Shown: positions 1-11,882 of the stretch, piece by piece
How the letters are laid out: the number at the start of each line of letters is the position of its first letter
Position numbering within the stretch: position 1 is the stretch's first letter
Assembly (NCBI RefSeq): GCF_964656455.1
Contig: NC_135726.1
Location: forward strand, 21,463,168 to 21,527,167
Reading direction: 5' to 3'
DNA length: 64,000 nt
Source of the DNA: Halichoerus grypus
Taxonomy: Eukaryota > Chordata > Mammalia > Carnivora > Phocidae
Position numbers and translations under genes: made by a program
Notes under the pieces: model-generated
Told to the model about the DNA's origin: nothing
The model's input: the letters and a program-made list of their open reading frames with translations, nothing else
Database searches by the model: none

Positions 1-560
1 TCGCCTGCCCGAAAGGAGAGCCTCCCAGTGCTTTGCCCAGAACTGTTCTGTCCCAGAATAGCAGTTGCGTTGCGGCATGGATGCCCAGAGGCTATGATGA
101 AGCACAGTGAAAAGCTGTGATAAGATTATCTGCCCTCTGCATGCACCTCTGTCGCCTACTGTTGAATGGCCACTCAGTGGGACTTTTGTCCTTGGAGAGG
201 CAATATACCTTCTTCCAAATGTGTTCCAAGAAGGGCCCAGTGTGGCCCAGGGGATCCCCACACCACAGCGTCTTGCAAAAACACTACATGCTGCTCTTTC
301 TTCTGTTCTCTCCTTCTCTCTCTGACTTCTCTCTGTGAAAAGGGCTCCTTCCCCTCTGCAGCACCAAGGCTTTTCTCTCCCCCAGTTCATGTCTCTAAAC
401 CTTACATCTGCCACATTCTCTCCCTCCAATTGTGCAGATTGTTTTCTTAATCCTAGGATTGATTTCCTTGTTGTTCAAAATGATTTCATGTTGATCTAGC
501 TGTGTTTGAGGGATGAGACAAGCCCAGGGTTCACCTACTTCACCATCTTAACTCCTCCTC
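1..560 (-). mobile_element. Carnivore L1 5' UTR, cut by the left window edge
   Basis: Read on the minus strand this starts with a purine-rich block containing gagttaagatgg and continues into a stretch with cttgtctcatccctcaaaca and cacagctagat, which I recognise as the 5' leader of carnivore L1 elements. The 5' end lies near 555-560; the rest (ORF1, ORF2, 3' end) would lie left of position 1. GC is higher than in the flank. Old L1M sequence starts directly to the right, so the element seems inserted in it. Family is from memory; an unrelated unique sequence is less likely. Confidence 0.7.
543..549 (-). promoter_or_regulatory. YY1-like motif at the L1 5' end
   Basis: The minus strand reads aagatgg within the first ~20 bases of the L1 5' UTR. 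In L1 elements a YY1 site (core AAGATGG) close to the 5' end positions transcription start. Seen: the motif and its place. Inferred: that it once acted as the L1 promoter element. The usual C after the core is T here. Confidence 0.45.
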
Positions 561-1280
561 ATTTCTCCTTTTAGGTCAGCAGGCTTTTGCTTCATATATT
601 TTAAGTTATAGTCTTAGATAAATACAATTTAGGATTAATATATTTGCCTAATGAATTGATCAATTTAATTTTATGAAATGCTCTTTTATACATCCTGTAA
701 TACTTCTTATCTTAAAGGCTAATCTGCCCAATCCTAGTACAGCTATACAGGCTTTTTTTTTTTTTTTTTAAAGATTTTATTTATTTATTTGACAGAGAGA
801 GACACAAGCAGGGGAAGGGAGAAAGGGAGAAGCAGGCCTCCCGCTGAACAGGGAACCCGATGCGGGGCTCGATTCCAGGACCCTGGGATCATGACCTGAG
901 CTGAAGGCAGACGCTTAACAACTGAGCCACCCAGGTGCCCCTATATAGGCTTTTGTTAGTATCTGCATTGCATATCTTTTTTCAATTACTTTCAAACTTT
1001 GTGCTCTTATAATTAAATTCTGTCTCATGTAAATAGCATATCATTGCAGTATGTTGTTTATGTATCCAGCCTGGCAGCCATTGTCTTTTCATGGAAAACT
1101 TAATCTACATGTATTTAATGTAATGAATGAGATTTGGATTAAATCTACTTCATTAATATTTGTTTACTTATCTCACTTATTTTTGTTCATATTTATTTTT
1201 TTCTTTTTTGTCTTCCTTTGGATTCATCTATTATTTTATTTTATTTGATCTCCCTCCCTCAGATTGTTAGTTATCAATTC
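561..1280 (-). mobile_element. Old L1M fragment, 5' ORF2 region, antisense
   Basis: Plus-strand text such as gcaggcttttgcttcatata and ttaatctacatgtatttaat matches the antisense of mammalian L1M ORF2 upstream of the reverse transcriptase. Stops in all frames show it is long dead. A Can-SINE at 753-941 splits it. It is older than both neighbours: the L1 5' UTR at 1-560 and the SINE lie in it. Confidence 0.6.
753..941 (-). mobile_element. Can-SINE (tRNA-Lys type), antisense
   Basis: Complete element in minus orientation: T-run, aaagattttatttattt, GA-rich stretch, and the head complement ctgagccacccaggtgcccc at the right end. A target-site duplication of about 10 bp, ctatacaggc (743-752) and ctatataggc (942-951), flanks it with one mismatch. 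Close to the arctoid consensus, so moderately young. Confidence 0.93.
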
Positions 1281-1292
1281 TTTATTTCCATT

Positions 1293-1840
1293 TTTTTTTG
1301 TATTGTGGTAAAATAACCATAAACATAATATACATAAAATTTACCATCTTAACCATTTTTAAGTGCATCGTTCGGTGGTTTTAAATACATTTATAATGTT
1401 ATACTACTATCACTGTCATCCATAACTCTTTTCATCCAGTAAAACTGAAACTCATACTCATTAAATAAGAACTCCCCTCCCCCTCCCTCCACCCACTGAC
1501 AACCACCATTCTACTTTCTATCTATGATTTTAACCACTTTAAGTATATCAAATAAGTGGAATCTGTAGTATTTACATTTTTGTGACTAGCTTACTCATTG
1601 AGCGTAGTCCTCAAACATCCATTTTATAGTATATGTCAGAATATGCCTTCTTTTTAAGGTTGATAATGTTACATTGTGTGTGTGTGTGTATCTCACATTT
1701 TGTTTATCCATTCATCCATTGATAGTCCTGAGTTACTTCCACATTTTAGCTTTTGTGAATACTGGTGGTGTGCTACATGTATGTACAAATATATCTTTAA
1801 GATCCTGCTTTCAACTCTTTGGTTATATACCTGTGTTCTA
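1293..1840 (-). mobile_element. L1M 3' end, antisense
   Basis: Antisense of an L1M (MA/MB-like) 3' UTR and ORF2 end: aaatttaccatcttaaccat, then aaccaccattctactttcta, then catattttgt-type text and gaatactggtggtgtgctac. These are landmark blocks in the order expected of a minus-strand L1 read from its 3' end. A short (TG)n lies at 1675-1689. No intact frame. Confidence 0.8.
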
Positions 1841-1859
1841 GGCTGGATATTTTTTGTCC

Positions 1860-2030
1860 ATTCAAAAACTGTGTGTTGAGATTTTAATTCCTGATGTGAT
1901 AGTATTAGGATATGGTCCCTTTGGGAAGTGGTTGGGTCCTTCCATTTGATTAATATCCTTATAAAATAGGCCCCAAACAAATCTCATGACTCTTCCACCA
2001 TGTCTATATGTCTTTTTATCCCATTGGGTT
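1860..2030 (+). mobile_element. MaLR-like LTR fragment (MST type)
   Basis: Blocks gatgtgatagtattaggata, ggtccctttgggaagtggtt and ccttataaaataggcccc follow the order of the 5' part of MST/MLT-class MaLR LTRs. Only a fragment; the 3' half is not seen. It is an old solo LTR piece without coding content. Confidence 0.5.
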
Positions 2031-2930
2031 TATAATAAGAAAGGAACCATATGATTTTCATTTGGTTGTTCTGGTCTTTTGACAGCTAGTTATGAAAGTT
2101 ATGGTTGCCAACTAGAAATTATCTCCAGTAATGGTAGTGGGTTAAGTAGCTGACACAGGAAAAACTCTTTATTGTACAATTAAAAAAATATATATTTGTT
2201 TTGCTGTTATGATCGAGCACTTTATGCCTTGATTCTTTATTATTTCAAGTCAGTTGTGTTATAAGATTGTGTATTTCTTAATAACTTCTACCAGTGCAAA
2301 TAGAAAATGCAGAATGCTTGCCACTGCTTGGAAAAGTTGACATTATATGAGGCACAGCACCACCTTTATCAAACCCCTCTTTTAGGCCATGTCCTAAAGG
2401 CATTTTGGGGATGTCATCAAAATTGATCTTCAGAGCAACCCTATGAAAGCCGTGATGTTAATTTTACCTTCCATGTGAGGAAATCCCCCAAACTGCCAGA
2501 TCTGTTTCACCTGAAATCCTACACATTTTCCACAGCAACTTGCTAACAGAAATCCATTCATGGGAGACTGTCTCTGCCTCTCATCTATTCAACTCCTTCA
2601 GGCCAGGGAGGAATTTTAGGGGAAATAAGACATGACCTCTTACCCCATAGGAAAAAAGTAGGACTGCTTTGGCAAAATGTAGTGTTTATGTTTAGTGATC
2701 TATTTGTAAAATACCTTCATTCTCATTTACTCATTTAACCCTCAGGACAAAACTAGACTGTGAGTAGTCTGGTTATATAAACTGATTTTATGAATAAAGC
2801 CCTAGAATTTGAATAATTTGACTGGTTCTGTAGCCAATACTTGGCTAACAAAATACTTTCTTTCTACCCTCCAAGTTCTCTAATCTTACCAAAAAACTAC
2901 CTGTAAATAATGGCAATATTTTTATTTTTT
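2031..2930. other. No recognised gene; AT-rich single-copy-looking DNA
   Basis: No open frame over 60 codons of interest and no clear repeat except a possible MIR piece near 2425-2515. An A-run with TATATA occurs at 2181-2198. Confidence 0.5.
2425..2515 (-). repeat. Possible MIR fragment, antisense
   Basis: Text gagcaaccctatgaaagccg followed by a degraded 'attttac...gaggaaat...' block resembles the antisense MIR pattern (average of base counts, then 'fraction of gradient' block). Very diverged. Confidence 0.35.
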
Positions 2931-3430
2931 CCATAATTCAGATGTTTTCCTTTTATAAAAACAGTACATACTTATTGTAGAAACTATGAAAATACAGAAA
3001 AATATGAAAAAAACACATACAGTAAAAAAGTCAGGACAAAGAAATATAAACAATTTTTACTTTTATTTGCATTTTTTAGTCATTTTATGTATTTTCTTTA
3101 TGTAAAATATGTGCATTTATACCCTTGAAATCCAATTATATTTTTACCTTATTTTGGTTCCTTAACTTAATGTGATAATTTTTTGTATGTCTGCAAATTC
3201 TTTAAACACCTCAATTTAATGGCCGCATAATATTTTCTAACATGAATATATGATACTTCAGTTATTATTCCTCAGTTATCATGCATTTAATGATTTCCAT
3301 TTTTGTGAGTCTACAGAATGATGAAATAAATATTTTTCCATATAAATATTTCTCCTGATATCATAGTATTACTATATGCTATTTTTAGTATAGAATTTTT
3401 GGGCCAAAGGGAAACATTATATTTATATTA
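2931..3430 (-). mobile_element. Ancient L1ME-like 3' fragment, antisense
   Basis: Contains the antisense landmarks aaactatgaaaatacagaaa, then a degraded 'atttaatggccgcataatat', then tttttgggccaaagggaaac. This is the order seen in the 3' ends of the oldest L1M/ME copies. Heavily mutated and AT-rich. Confidence 0.55.
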
Positions 3431-4334
3431 TATTTGTTCAGGAAAATTGTACATTCTATAAAATTATGCATATAATTTTAGTTTGGTAACTAAAACGTAG
3501 TCTTTGACATGTTGGGGGATGGAGAAGATAAAAAATCAACAATCCGAGAGAAAATGAGGCTCTTTTAGGTAAGGGTAAACGTAGGAGTGAGATTGACCTT
3601 CTCTATAACCTTGAAATCTGTAAACATAGGCAGTCATCTGTCCTGTCTTATGAAAGTGATGAAGCTGCCCAGGACAGAGCCTGGTATAGACTAAAAGTAA
3701 AATCTATATGCTTTGATTTCCTTCCTCCGGGTCCCAACATCTTGTATCAGGCAGCAATATTTTCCTGTCCTTCTATTCTTAGCTTGGACCTCCCTTTCTC
3801 CCTCCAGAGGGGCAAGCGGAGTCTCACTGTGTCTGTGAACAGTCAGCAACTGCCTTCTCTCCCTTTAGGGGAATTGCTTTGCTTTGCTTTGAAATTGCAG
3901 GAAAGCCTTCATTTAATCTTTGCATTTGGTTGAAAAGCCTGAGAAGACTCAGTAAGGACAAGCAAATGAATATAAAATAGAGGAGGAGAAAAGGGACAGA
4001 ATAAGAAATAAGATTCAATGGCACTATTTTTTTTTCCCTTTTTTTTTTTTTTTTTAAATCAGAGAAACAGACACACCACCCACCTGTGCAGGTCACAAGC
4101 TCAGAAATTCAAAGATGATGATTCTGAATATCAAAGTAAAAGTTACCCAGACAAACTCAGGCAGAATGCAGATGTTTCTCGTTGATATGGGTGAGTTCTC
4201 TGACTTAGATAAACGTATGAAATGCTGATGGTCTCAATGACAGTTTTGTGTCTTTAGTTCTCTGTCCATAGACACAATTTAGAATGAGAAAGAAAAAAAA
4301 TTGGAGACTATTTGTTGTCTCAATTTCCTATGAC
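3431..4334. other. No recognised gene; unique DNA with a T-run
   Basis: Holds GC-richer unique sequence (3660-3900) and an interrupted T-run at 4027-4055. The 90-codon minus frame at 3824-4096 reads through the T-run as polylysine and looks like chance. Confidence 0.5.
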
Positions 4335-4450
4335 TTTCACAAAAGATGACCCATTTAATCTTTATGAAATCCTGTAGGAATTACTATCCTCATTTTTAGG
4401 CAAGGGAATTGAGCTGGGTTAGATTAACAAAATTGCCCAAAATTCTCACT
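4335..4450 (-). repeat. MIR fragment, antisense
   Basis: Shows the antisense MIR order: 'catttaatctttatgaaatcc', then actatcctcatttttaggca, then 'ggaattgag...aattgccc'. Diverged but the block order is right. Confidence 0.5.
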
Positions 4451-4479
4451 ATTATCCTAAGTACTTTTAAAGATATTAT

Positions 4480-4960
4480 CCATGTATTAGTATCCAGTAA
4501 AGATATTACTTCTAAGCATATACTTAGAAAAACATGTACCAGAGGTTTGAATTTCAGCATTGTTTTTTATAACAAAAATTGGAAATAACATAAAATACAT
4601 ATGTGTAGGACATATATTAAAAAAGTATGAAATATTCATGGACTAGAAACCTGTGCTGAAATTAAAATGAATGGACTGAAATTATATGCACCAATATTCC
4701 AAAATAATAGTATTTACCAAAAAGGCAAGATATTGAATGATTCATTCTGTATAAGATTTTATAAAGTTTAAGTATATGACGGATAGTTACAAACATAGAT
4801 TATAGCTCCACAAATGAATAAATAATAATATAATGACCATTTGTTGGAATTTAAAAGAAAAAATATCAGAAGATTGATTATTTTTGAGTAGGGGTGTGGG
4901 AATGGAATCAGGGAAAATCTGCAAAAGAATTCTCAATTCTATTTGAATAACCATGGAACC
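4480..4960 (+). mobile_element. Ancient L1ME-like 3' fragment, sense
   Basis: Landmarks in sense order: tttcagcattgttttttata, aaaattggaaataacataaa, then 'aaaatgaatggactgaaatta' and a 'tgggaatggaatcag' block, as in the 3' ends of L1ME elements. Broken by many stops. Confidence 0.5.
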
Positions 4961-5225
4961 AATGCTAAAACCATACTGTTTTATTTAGTTAGGTTGTAGC
5001 ACTTAGATGTTTATTATATTATTATTTTAAAATAATTGTTTAGTGGACAAATGGTTGAAAAATAAAACGAAGGAACGCATGTGGTATTTTTCAAATGGAA
5101 AACAATATGCATATGAATTACCTTGTTCCATATAAAAATGCAGATCTGTTGGTTCTACTTCAAATAAAATAAATCAACATCTATGGGGAGTAAACCTAGT
5201 AAAAAGAACTCTTGTGTGCATGAAC

Positions 5226-5277
5226 ACAACACACACAAATGAAACATCTCTGAGATGTGTGTGTGTGTGTGTGTGTG
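5226..5277. repeat. (AC)n / (TG)n inverted dinucleotide repeat
   Basis: A short AC run (about 5226-5236) faces a (TG)n run (5256-5277). Between them acatctc (5244-5250) and gagatgt (5252-5258) form a perfect stem with a one-base loop, so the strand can fold on itself. Confidence 0.8.
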
Positions 5278-5309
5278 GTGCATATTATGTTTTAAGAACC
5301 ATTGGTCTG

Positions 5310-5510
5310 GGGGCGCCTGGGTGGCTCAGTCGTTAAGCGTTTGCCTTTGGCTCAGGTCATGATCCCAGGGTCCTGGGATCGAGCCCCGCATCAGGCTCCT
5401 CGCTGGCGGGAAGCCTGCTTCTCCCTCTCCCACTCCCCCTGCTTGTGTTCCCTCTCTCGCTGTATCTATCTCTGTCAAATGAATTAATAAAATCTTTAAA
5501 AAAAAAAAAA
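5310..5510 (+). mobile_element. Can-SINE, sense, with perfect 16-bp target-site duplication
   Basis: Full-length element: head gcctgggtggctcag, tRNA-like part, CT-rich middle, tail of A's. The 16-bp duplication aagaaccattggtctg occurs intact at 5294-5309 and 5511-5526. The intact duplication and near-consensus sequence point to a recent insertion. Confidence 0.97.
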
Positions 5511-5526
5511 AAGAACCATTGGTCTG

Positions 5527-7019
5527 AAAGAACAGTCATTGAACTCTCTCGAACTAAATAAAGAATAAATATTGCCCTAAGGATGTCTTGGATTGTCTAT
5601 TCAGTTTAACCTAATTAATAAAAACAAAATTATATGAAGAGAATAAATAAAAACTAACATCATGGTTTAAATGTTAACCTTGTCTCTAACTGGCTATCCT
5701 GAGTAGATGCTTAATTTCTTTTTATTTCTTCCAACTTCCTCTGTATAAAAGAGGAGCAATGGGGTCAACCATTTCTATAGCACTTTTAATGGTGTTGCCA
5801 GCAAATCTGAATCATCCACGTCCTTCTAATATTTAAGAGTGGTTTTATCAGTTCATTTGTTTTATGAAATATTTACTGATTGCCTAACACACACCAAACG
5901 CTATTTTAAAGCTCAATCCAACCATACTGTAAACCTGTCCTGGTGCCCCAGGTGGGGTTGCATGGTGGTTATTTCTTCAGTAGTTCTCCTTCTCAGCTTC
6001 AAAGAATGAGTAGAGTATGTGAAAGGTCCATACATTATATAAGACACAATCCCAACAAATTATTGTAATCATTTTAAAGAATAAATATACATCTCTCTTT
6101 TTTCCAGGTGAGGAAACTGAGGTTCGGGTATATTAAATAATTGTTTACAGTTAAAAATCCACAATATGGCAGAGCCACTATTTGAATTATATCCTACAAT
6201 TTCTAAACCCAGGCCTTTTTCTTTGCTGTTAGTGATAGTAGAAACTATAATAATTGCTCCCAACCTGAGACTGATGCATCCAGCCTTCGGATAACTGTGT
6301 GTCCTCTGGTACTTGCTGACACCCTAGTTGGGGTCCTTGAGCACTACTGAAATGCCGGGCTCCTTGAGAATATGTCTGGTACTTCCACTGTCAGACATTC
6401 TAAATTTTACGTGACCATTCTTTCCACTGCTCCTGATAGTAACATTCTGCATTTTGTGTCTGCTTCAGCCTTAGGTAAAATATTCCCTACCTTTGTAGAA
6501 TGAACACCCTGCCTCAGAAATCTTCACTTGCTAGATTCTCTGGTTGTGTACTGATACTGAAAATTTTAGTTGTAACCCCAAATTGTCCCCAAATTAAAAG
6601 TAAGTAAAATAAAACACTAACCTTTGGAGAGTCCAGACAAATAGGGGAGAATAGCATATAATTCCCAACATAGTCAGTGCATAGACATGGTCTAAGGCAC
6701 AGGGTAGAAGTTCCTCCCTTTCAGTTATTTAGAAAGTTGCTCAGCGTTGCCAGCTTGATCAAGGCAATGTCGACACTGCTCTGTGTTCTCACCATACAAT
6801 ATTATTTAAAAGCTGTTAAAACAAACTTTTCCACATGCCAAGGACCACTTATGGATCTGAGGTAACCAAGAAAATTATGATTTTGATGGGGTGAAAAAGT
6901 GACAAAAACCACAGACCTTTCTACTTTCCACTGTGGGTGATTTCTCAAAGCCTGGTCAGTAACTTGACTCTCCTATATTTCTTTTTACCTGGCTTCCTGA
7001 TCTCAGACTGTCCTGCTAG
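5527..7019. other. No recognised gene; mostly unique DNA
   Basis: No convincing frame. A short stretch at about 5845-5925 (atttactgattgcctaacac) resembles the antisense 3' end of L2. A MIR piece is listed at 6085-6215. The rest is unassigned. Confidence 0.5.
6085..6215 (-). repeat. MIR fragment, antisense
   Basis: The block ccaggtgaggaaactgaggt followed by 'atggcagagccactatttgaa' and 'aacccaggc' is the diagnostic antisense MIR order. Confidence 0.65.
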
Positions 7020-7445
7020 CTGCCTCCTCTGATTCTAGTCTTTTGTGCCTTCCTAATTACCACCCTGGATGTGAAGTCTCCATTATTTCTCAAGGGAAAA
7101 GAATAGAAACTGAGGTTTTTATATTATTTTTATATATTTTTGCTCAACTAGCACATCTAAAGCATCTCAATCCCTCACACAAATTGTATATTTGGCCAAA
7201 TCATACCCATAATTTAGCCCTTTTCTGAAATATTAACTGCCTGCGAACATTTCCACGATCATTCTTAACTATGCCAATTTCACATCACTGTAGTAATTGT
7301 ATTATGAAACAATTTGTTTCAATGCCTCCCTTCTCTTTGAACTATGAACATTTTGAAAACTGAGGGAATGACTATTTACTTTCATAACTCATAACTAAGC
7401 ATAATGCAAAAAGTAGATGCTAAATATATATTTGTTGAGGATTTC
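7020..7445 (+). mobile_element. L2 3' end, sense
   Basis: Ends with gtagatgctaaatatatatt and ttgttgagg, the L2 terminal block ('...gtaggtgctcaataaatatttgttga'), preceded by a 'cactgtagtaattgtatta' block typical of L2 3' ends. Left boundary uncertain. Confidence 0.6.
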
Positions 7446-7636
7446 AAAGCAACCACCAAAATTTTCCCACTAATTAATATCCACTTAATGGAAAATCCAC
7501 ATTTACTTATGCTTTTACGTAGATAGCTAATGCTTATAACCTCAAAGAAACAAATTTAAAGCAATGCAATGATTATAGATGAGTGAGTTAATGGTTTTGT
7601 AATCTAACAAAATTTTTTTAAAAGAGTTTTAATAAA

Positions 7637-7822
7637 ATTTTTTTTTTATTTATTTGAGAGAGAGAGAGAGAGAGAACGTGTGCACAAGTGTGGGGAGGGG
7701 TAGAGGGACAAGCGGACTCTCCGCTCAGTGGGGAGCTCGATGTGGGGCTGGATGCTGGGCTCAATCTCAGGACCCTAAGATCATGACCTGAGCTGAAATC
7801 GCTGAGCCATCCAGGTGCCCCC
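7637..7822 (-). mobile_element. Older Can-SINE, antisense
   Basis: T-run, GA repeat, tcatgacctgagctgaaatc, and the head complement ctgagccatccaggtgcccc. About 16 bases before the head are missing (the 'agtcagacgcttaacc' block). Imperfect flanking repeats aaagagttttaataaa (7621-7636) and aaaggttttataaa (7827-7840). Divergence suggests an older subfamily. Confidence 0.9.
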
Positions 7823-7840
7823 AGCAAAGGTTTTATAAAT

Positions 7841-10520
7841 GTATTCCCTGACATTGACTGCATAGTACAACAAAAACCTTAAGCTTCTGGATTCTGCATT
7901 CTTGCAATGAGTCTCATAATTCTCCCAGTTTGGCTTTTGGAATGCATCTCACTAATTCTCCCCATTGATACTGATACTCCTTCCATAATTCTAGCCAAGT
8001 CTGTTCTCAGTATTTTGGGTAGCGGGGGTAGTGGAGAATAATTGGTGACCACTTACTGTAAATGGATGATTTCCAAGTGGGGTATTTTTTAATGACACTC
8101 ATTTCACAGGCACTCTGTACCTCTCAGAATAGTCACATGTTAGGAAAAAAAAGAAGAAGAACACTTCATCTAATAGTAATAACTAAATAAATGCCTTAAG
8201 ACTTTCCCAAAATATTTAGTATAAGAGGACATGAGAAATCATAGAAAATACAATATTACTATCTTCATAGAACCCCTTAATTGTGTCAAAAAAACCCACA
8301 TAAACAATCTCTGATTCTTTCAACATCAGCCTTGCAATATCGGCATTATTATCTTTGTCCTACAAATAAGGAAGTTGAGATTTGGAATAAGCTAAAGCAA
8401 TATCCTAAGTCTAGATGACAAAAGTGAGAGAGCTATGAAAATTGTTTTGTTTCCTTACAGAGTGAGGGTCAGTACTTTTTATTTTTCATTTTAGGTTAAG
8501 TACATAAAAGAAGTCACTCTCCTGACTTTAGAACAATGGCACTATTAGTGGCCACAGTCCAAGAATGGTTGCTGGTGAATAGTTACAGACACCCTGAGAC
8601 ACAGGAGGAATGAGTAATAGGGTTTATGATGGGAAGCAATTCTGGTATTTGCTGCAAGCTGGCACTCGTACCTTCTGGGTGACCTTTGTTGGCTGTGCCA
8701 AGGGGTTTCCTTTTTTAATGGCGCTGCTAAATGCCATTAGTAGATATGGCTGTGAATTTCTTTTTCCTGTCACTCCCACTAACCTCAGGAGAGAAGTTTC
8801 CAAGAGACCTCTTCCAGGGAAGGTCACTAGCTCTTTCTGTCATCAAACTACTGGCTGTCATTAGAAAAGGCAGGTGGGAAGTCAGTGGAATTTTATACCT
8901 GAAGATTCTGGGGAACACAGGAGAGTTAAATTAGAATTAGGCTTTAACACCAGGAAATCAAAAACACTATTGAGCTGAAGGACAAATGAGTAGAGAAGAG
9001 GGAGCATTATATTGTTCCCCTTTTCCATCAGAGAAACAAATTAAATTTTACAGTGTTGCACCAAATATTTTTAGATATTTATTTTTAATTCTATGCTTGA
9101 CATTTAAAATGGCAAAAAAGATATATGGGTATTGGGATGGAGAATCTAAGCCAGGTATATGGTATGATGATCTTTTATCAACAATGATTCAAAGACCTTC
9201 ATAAAGATAGGACACTACGTGGATATTAAAACTATTTCCTTTTTTTTTGTGTGTGTGTGTGTCTTACATGGATTATCTCAAATGTTCTCACAAATCACAA
9301 GGTGTTATTGTGAGATCCTCATTGAGCCTGTGAGATTGCCCGCTCAATGAAGGAAAATTTACGCCCCTGGAACTGATGCTGTCAGAGCTCCCCCTACTGC
9401 TTCTCCTTAATTCTAAGACCACATAGACCTGTTCTGGCGAAAGCTGACAGATTCAAAGGTGAAGTTATCATGGGATTTTCCTAATGTAATTGAAGTAAGA
9501 AAATATATGGAAATAAATGCTACAACGAAGGGAAACTTTTTCATTGACCACATGTTATAGTGATTGGGGAAGGGGATGATGGAGGAAGTGCTCAGGTCTT
9601 ATAAAGCTTAAAGACCTTCATTATTGAAATTATAGTTCATTTAAAAAAAGACACTGTTAAATATATTTGCTTTTAAAAAAATTGTACCAATTCAAGCTAC
9701 TCTATCCCTGGCATTTTAATCTCTTTGAGGGACTTCTAAAGCTGATAGACTTTCATATATTTCTAATTTCAGAAAATCATGAACAAAATTTCTAAAATGC
9801 AACCCCTCCCCCCACTCATCTAAAGAAGAAACTTATATCACTCACACCCATCTGTTCAAGTATTATTATATCATGATCCCTACTATGTGGCAGGCCCCTT
9901 AAGGTTGGATTCAGATGCATTCCTGATAAGCTTGTCTTCCTACCTTTCCTCTCTCCCTAGTAAGACTTTTCAATCTTGTCTGTTTCTATTGCCCGCTGTT
10001 TATATCCTTAAATAGAATGCTACTAAATTTATCCCACTGCCTATAATCTCTTAAAGATCATTCTAGGAAGAGAGACCAGTATTCGTGGAATATAAGCCAA
10101 AGAAACCTACTTTGGGGAGGACAGTGACAGAATCAAAAACCGTTGATTTGCCTGAAGTACCAAAAGAATGACAATGAGAAGTGAGGTGTTAACTGAAGGA
10201 ATAAACAGAGGATAATTCATACTGGTCCAAAAGGTCTATGTTAATCTTTAGTTAAAAAACACAGCATGAGACCAAGGCCAGGTGTTTTGTCTTTGTCTTT
10301 GTTTTGTCTTTATAAATGTATAAAAACATTTATACATATGTTTTTAAGACTCTTTGGTCTTTGTGCTTTTCAGACTTTTTGGTTGTTTTCAAAAGAAGAG
10401 GGCAGAATAAAAATTGGTGAGAGCTCTCAATGTTTCCTGCCTTCAAGACACTTTCAGTCTGATAACTTAGAGGTAATGTATCAGACTGAGTACATAAAGT
10501 ATTAGAGAATACAGTTTTTA
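7841..10520. other. No recognised gene; mostly unique DNA
   Basis: Overlapping short frames on both strands at 8610-8934 look like chance. A T-run plus (TG)n lies at 9233-9262. A scrap at about 9850-9905 resembles an L2 end. A run of TTTGTCTTTG-like repeats is at 10283-10312. MIR piece listed separately. Confidence 0.5.
8325..8440 (-). repeat. MIR fragment, antisense
   Basis: Blocks cattattatctttgtcctac, 'aaataaggaagttgagatttgg' and 'gatgacaaaagtgagagagct' follow antisense MIR order. Confidence 0.5.
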
Positions 10521-11456
10521 ATTAAACATTTCATTTTGACATAGTTGTAAATTGGCATGCAGTTATAAGAAATAATACAGAAAGACCCCATATATTCTTT
10601 ACACGGTTTTCCCATATGAGGTCTCTTACAGAACCCTAATACAATATCACAAATGACATTATTGGTTATACATATAAGATTCTGAGCATTTCCATTGCCA
10701 CAAGAATCTCTCATATTGCCCTTTTAAAGTCCCACTCACTTCCCCCCTGCCCCTGTCCTTTCTCGAAGCCCTAACATCTATTCTCCATCCCTATAATTTT
10801 AAAATTTCAAGAATGTTATGTAAATGAAATAATATAGCATGCAGCCTTTTAGAATCAGTTTTTCTCACTGAGCATAATTCTCTGGAGATTCATCGGGATT
10901 GTTGAAGGTATCAATAGTCTGATACCTATTTAATTGTTGACTGATATTCTATAGAATGGGTGTATAACAGTTCATTTCACCATTCAACCATTGAAGTATA
11001 TCTAGATTGTTTGCAACTTAGGGCTCTTACAAATAAGGCTGCTAAAAATATCCATATACACATTTTGGTGTGAACATAAGTTTTTGGAGTATGTGCCCAA
11101 GAGTACAGTTGTTGGGTCATGTGGTAGTTGCATTTTTAATTATTTAAGAAACTGTTTTCTTGAGTGGATGTGCCATTTTAAATTCTCACAAAATATGAAT
11201 GAATCAGTTTCTATGCACCCTCATCAGGACATGCTGTCATCAGTGTTTGTGTGTGTACACACACGTGTCTATATGCATATATATGTATATATGTACACAC
11301 ACACACATACACCTTACATGCCTTTTTAATAGATGTTTAGTGATACTCATGTGGTTTAAATCTGCATTTCCCTAATGGCTAATGCATTGATTTTTTTCAT
11401 GGGATTTTCCTCTTTTGGTGAAATGTCCTTTATGCCTTTTGAGCATTTTCTTTCCT

Positions 11457-11661
11457 TTTTTTTTTTTTTTTTAAAGATATTTTTTATTTATCTATTTGAC
11501 AGAGAGATAGCACAAGTAGGCAGAGTGGCAGGCAGAGGGAGAGGGAGAAGCAGGCTCTCCGCTGAGCAGGGAGCCCGATGCGGGGCTCGATCCCAGGACC
11601 CTGGGATCATGACCTGAGCTGAAGGCAGCTGCTTAACCAACTGAGCCACCCAGGTGCCCCC
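11457..11661 (-). mobile_element. Young Can-SINE inserted in the tail of an older SINE
   Basis: Complete near-consensus element with T-run, gagaagcaggctctccgctg and head complement ctgagccacccaggtgcccc. Its right end runs straight into the T-run (A-tail complement) of the next SINE, so it landed in that tail. Confidence 0.92.
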
Positions 11662-11882
11662 TTTTTTTTTTTTTTTTTTAAAGATTTTATTTATTTACTT
11701 ATTTAAGAGAGAGAGAGAGTGTGTGCATGAGTGTGAGCAGGGGGAAGAGCAGGGGGAGAGGGACAGGCTGACACGTGCTGAGCATGGAGCCCGAGGTGGG
11801 GCTTGATCCCAGAACCCCAAGATCATGACCTGAGCCAAAATCAAGAGTCAGACACTTAGCTGACTATGCCACCCAGGCATCC
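11662..11882 (-). mobile_element. Older Can-SINE, antisense
   Basis: T-run, GA repeat, a longer middle (gtgtgcatgagtgtgagcag) and the 'aaaatcaagagtcagacact' block typical of the older Can-SINE form. The outer flanks gagcattttct (11441-11451) and gaacattttct (11884-11894) are its target-site duplication, now enclosing both SINEs. Confidence 0.9.

Noticed and set aside
8610..8934. Overlapping frames of 63-84 codons on both strands
   Set aside because: Three or four frames open at once in unique DNA, none with family features or splice context.
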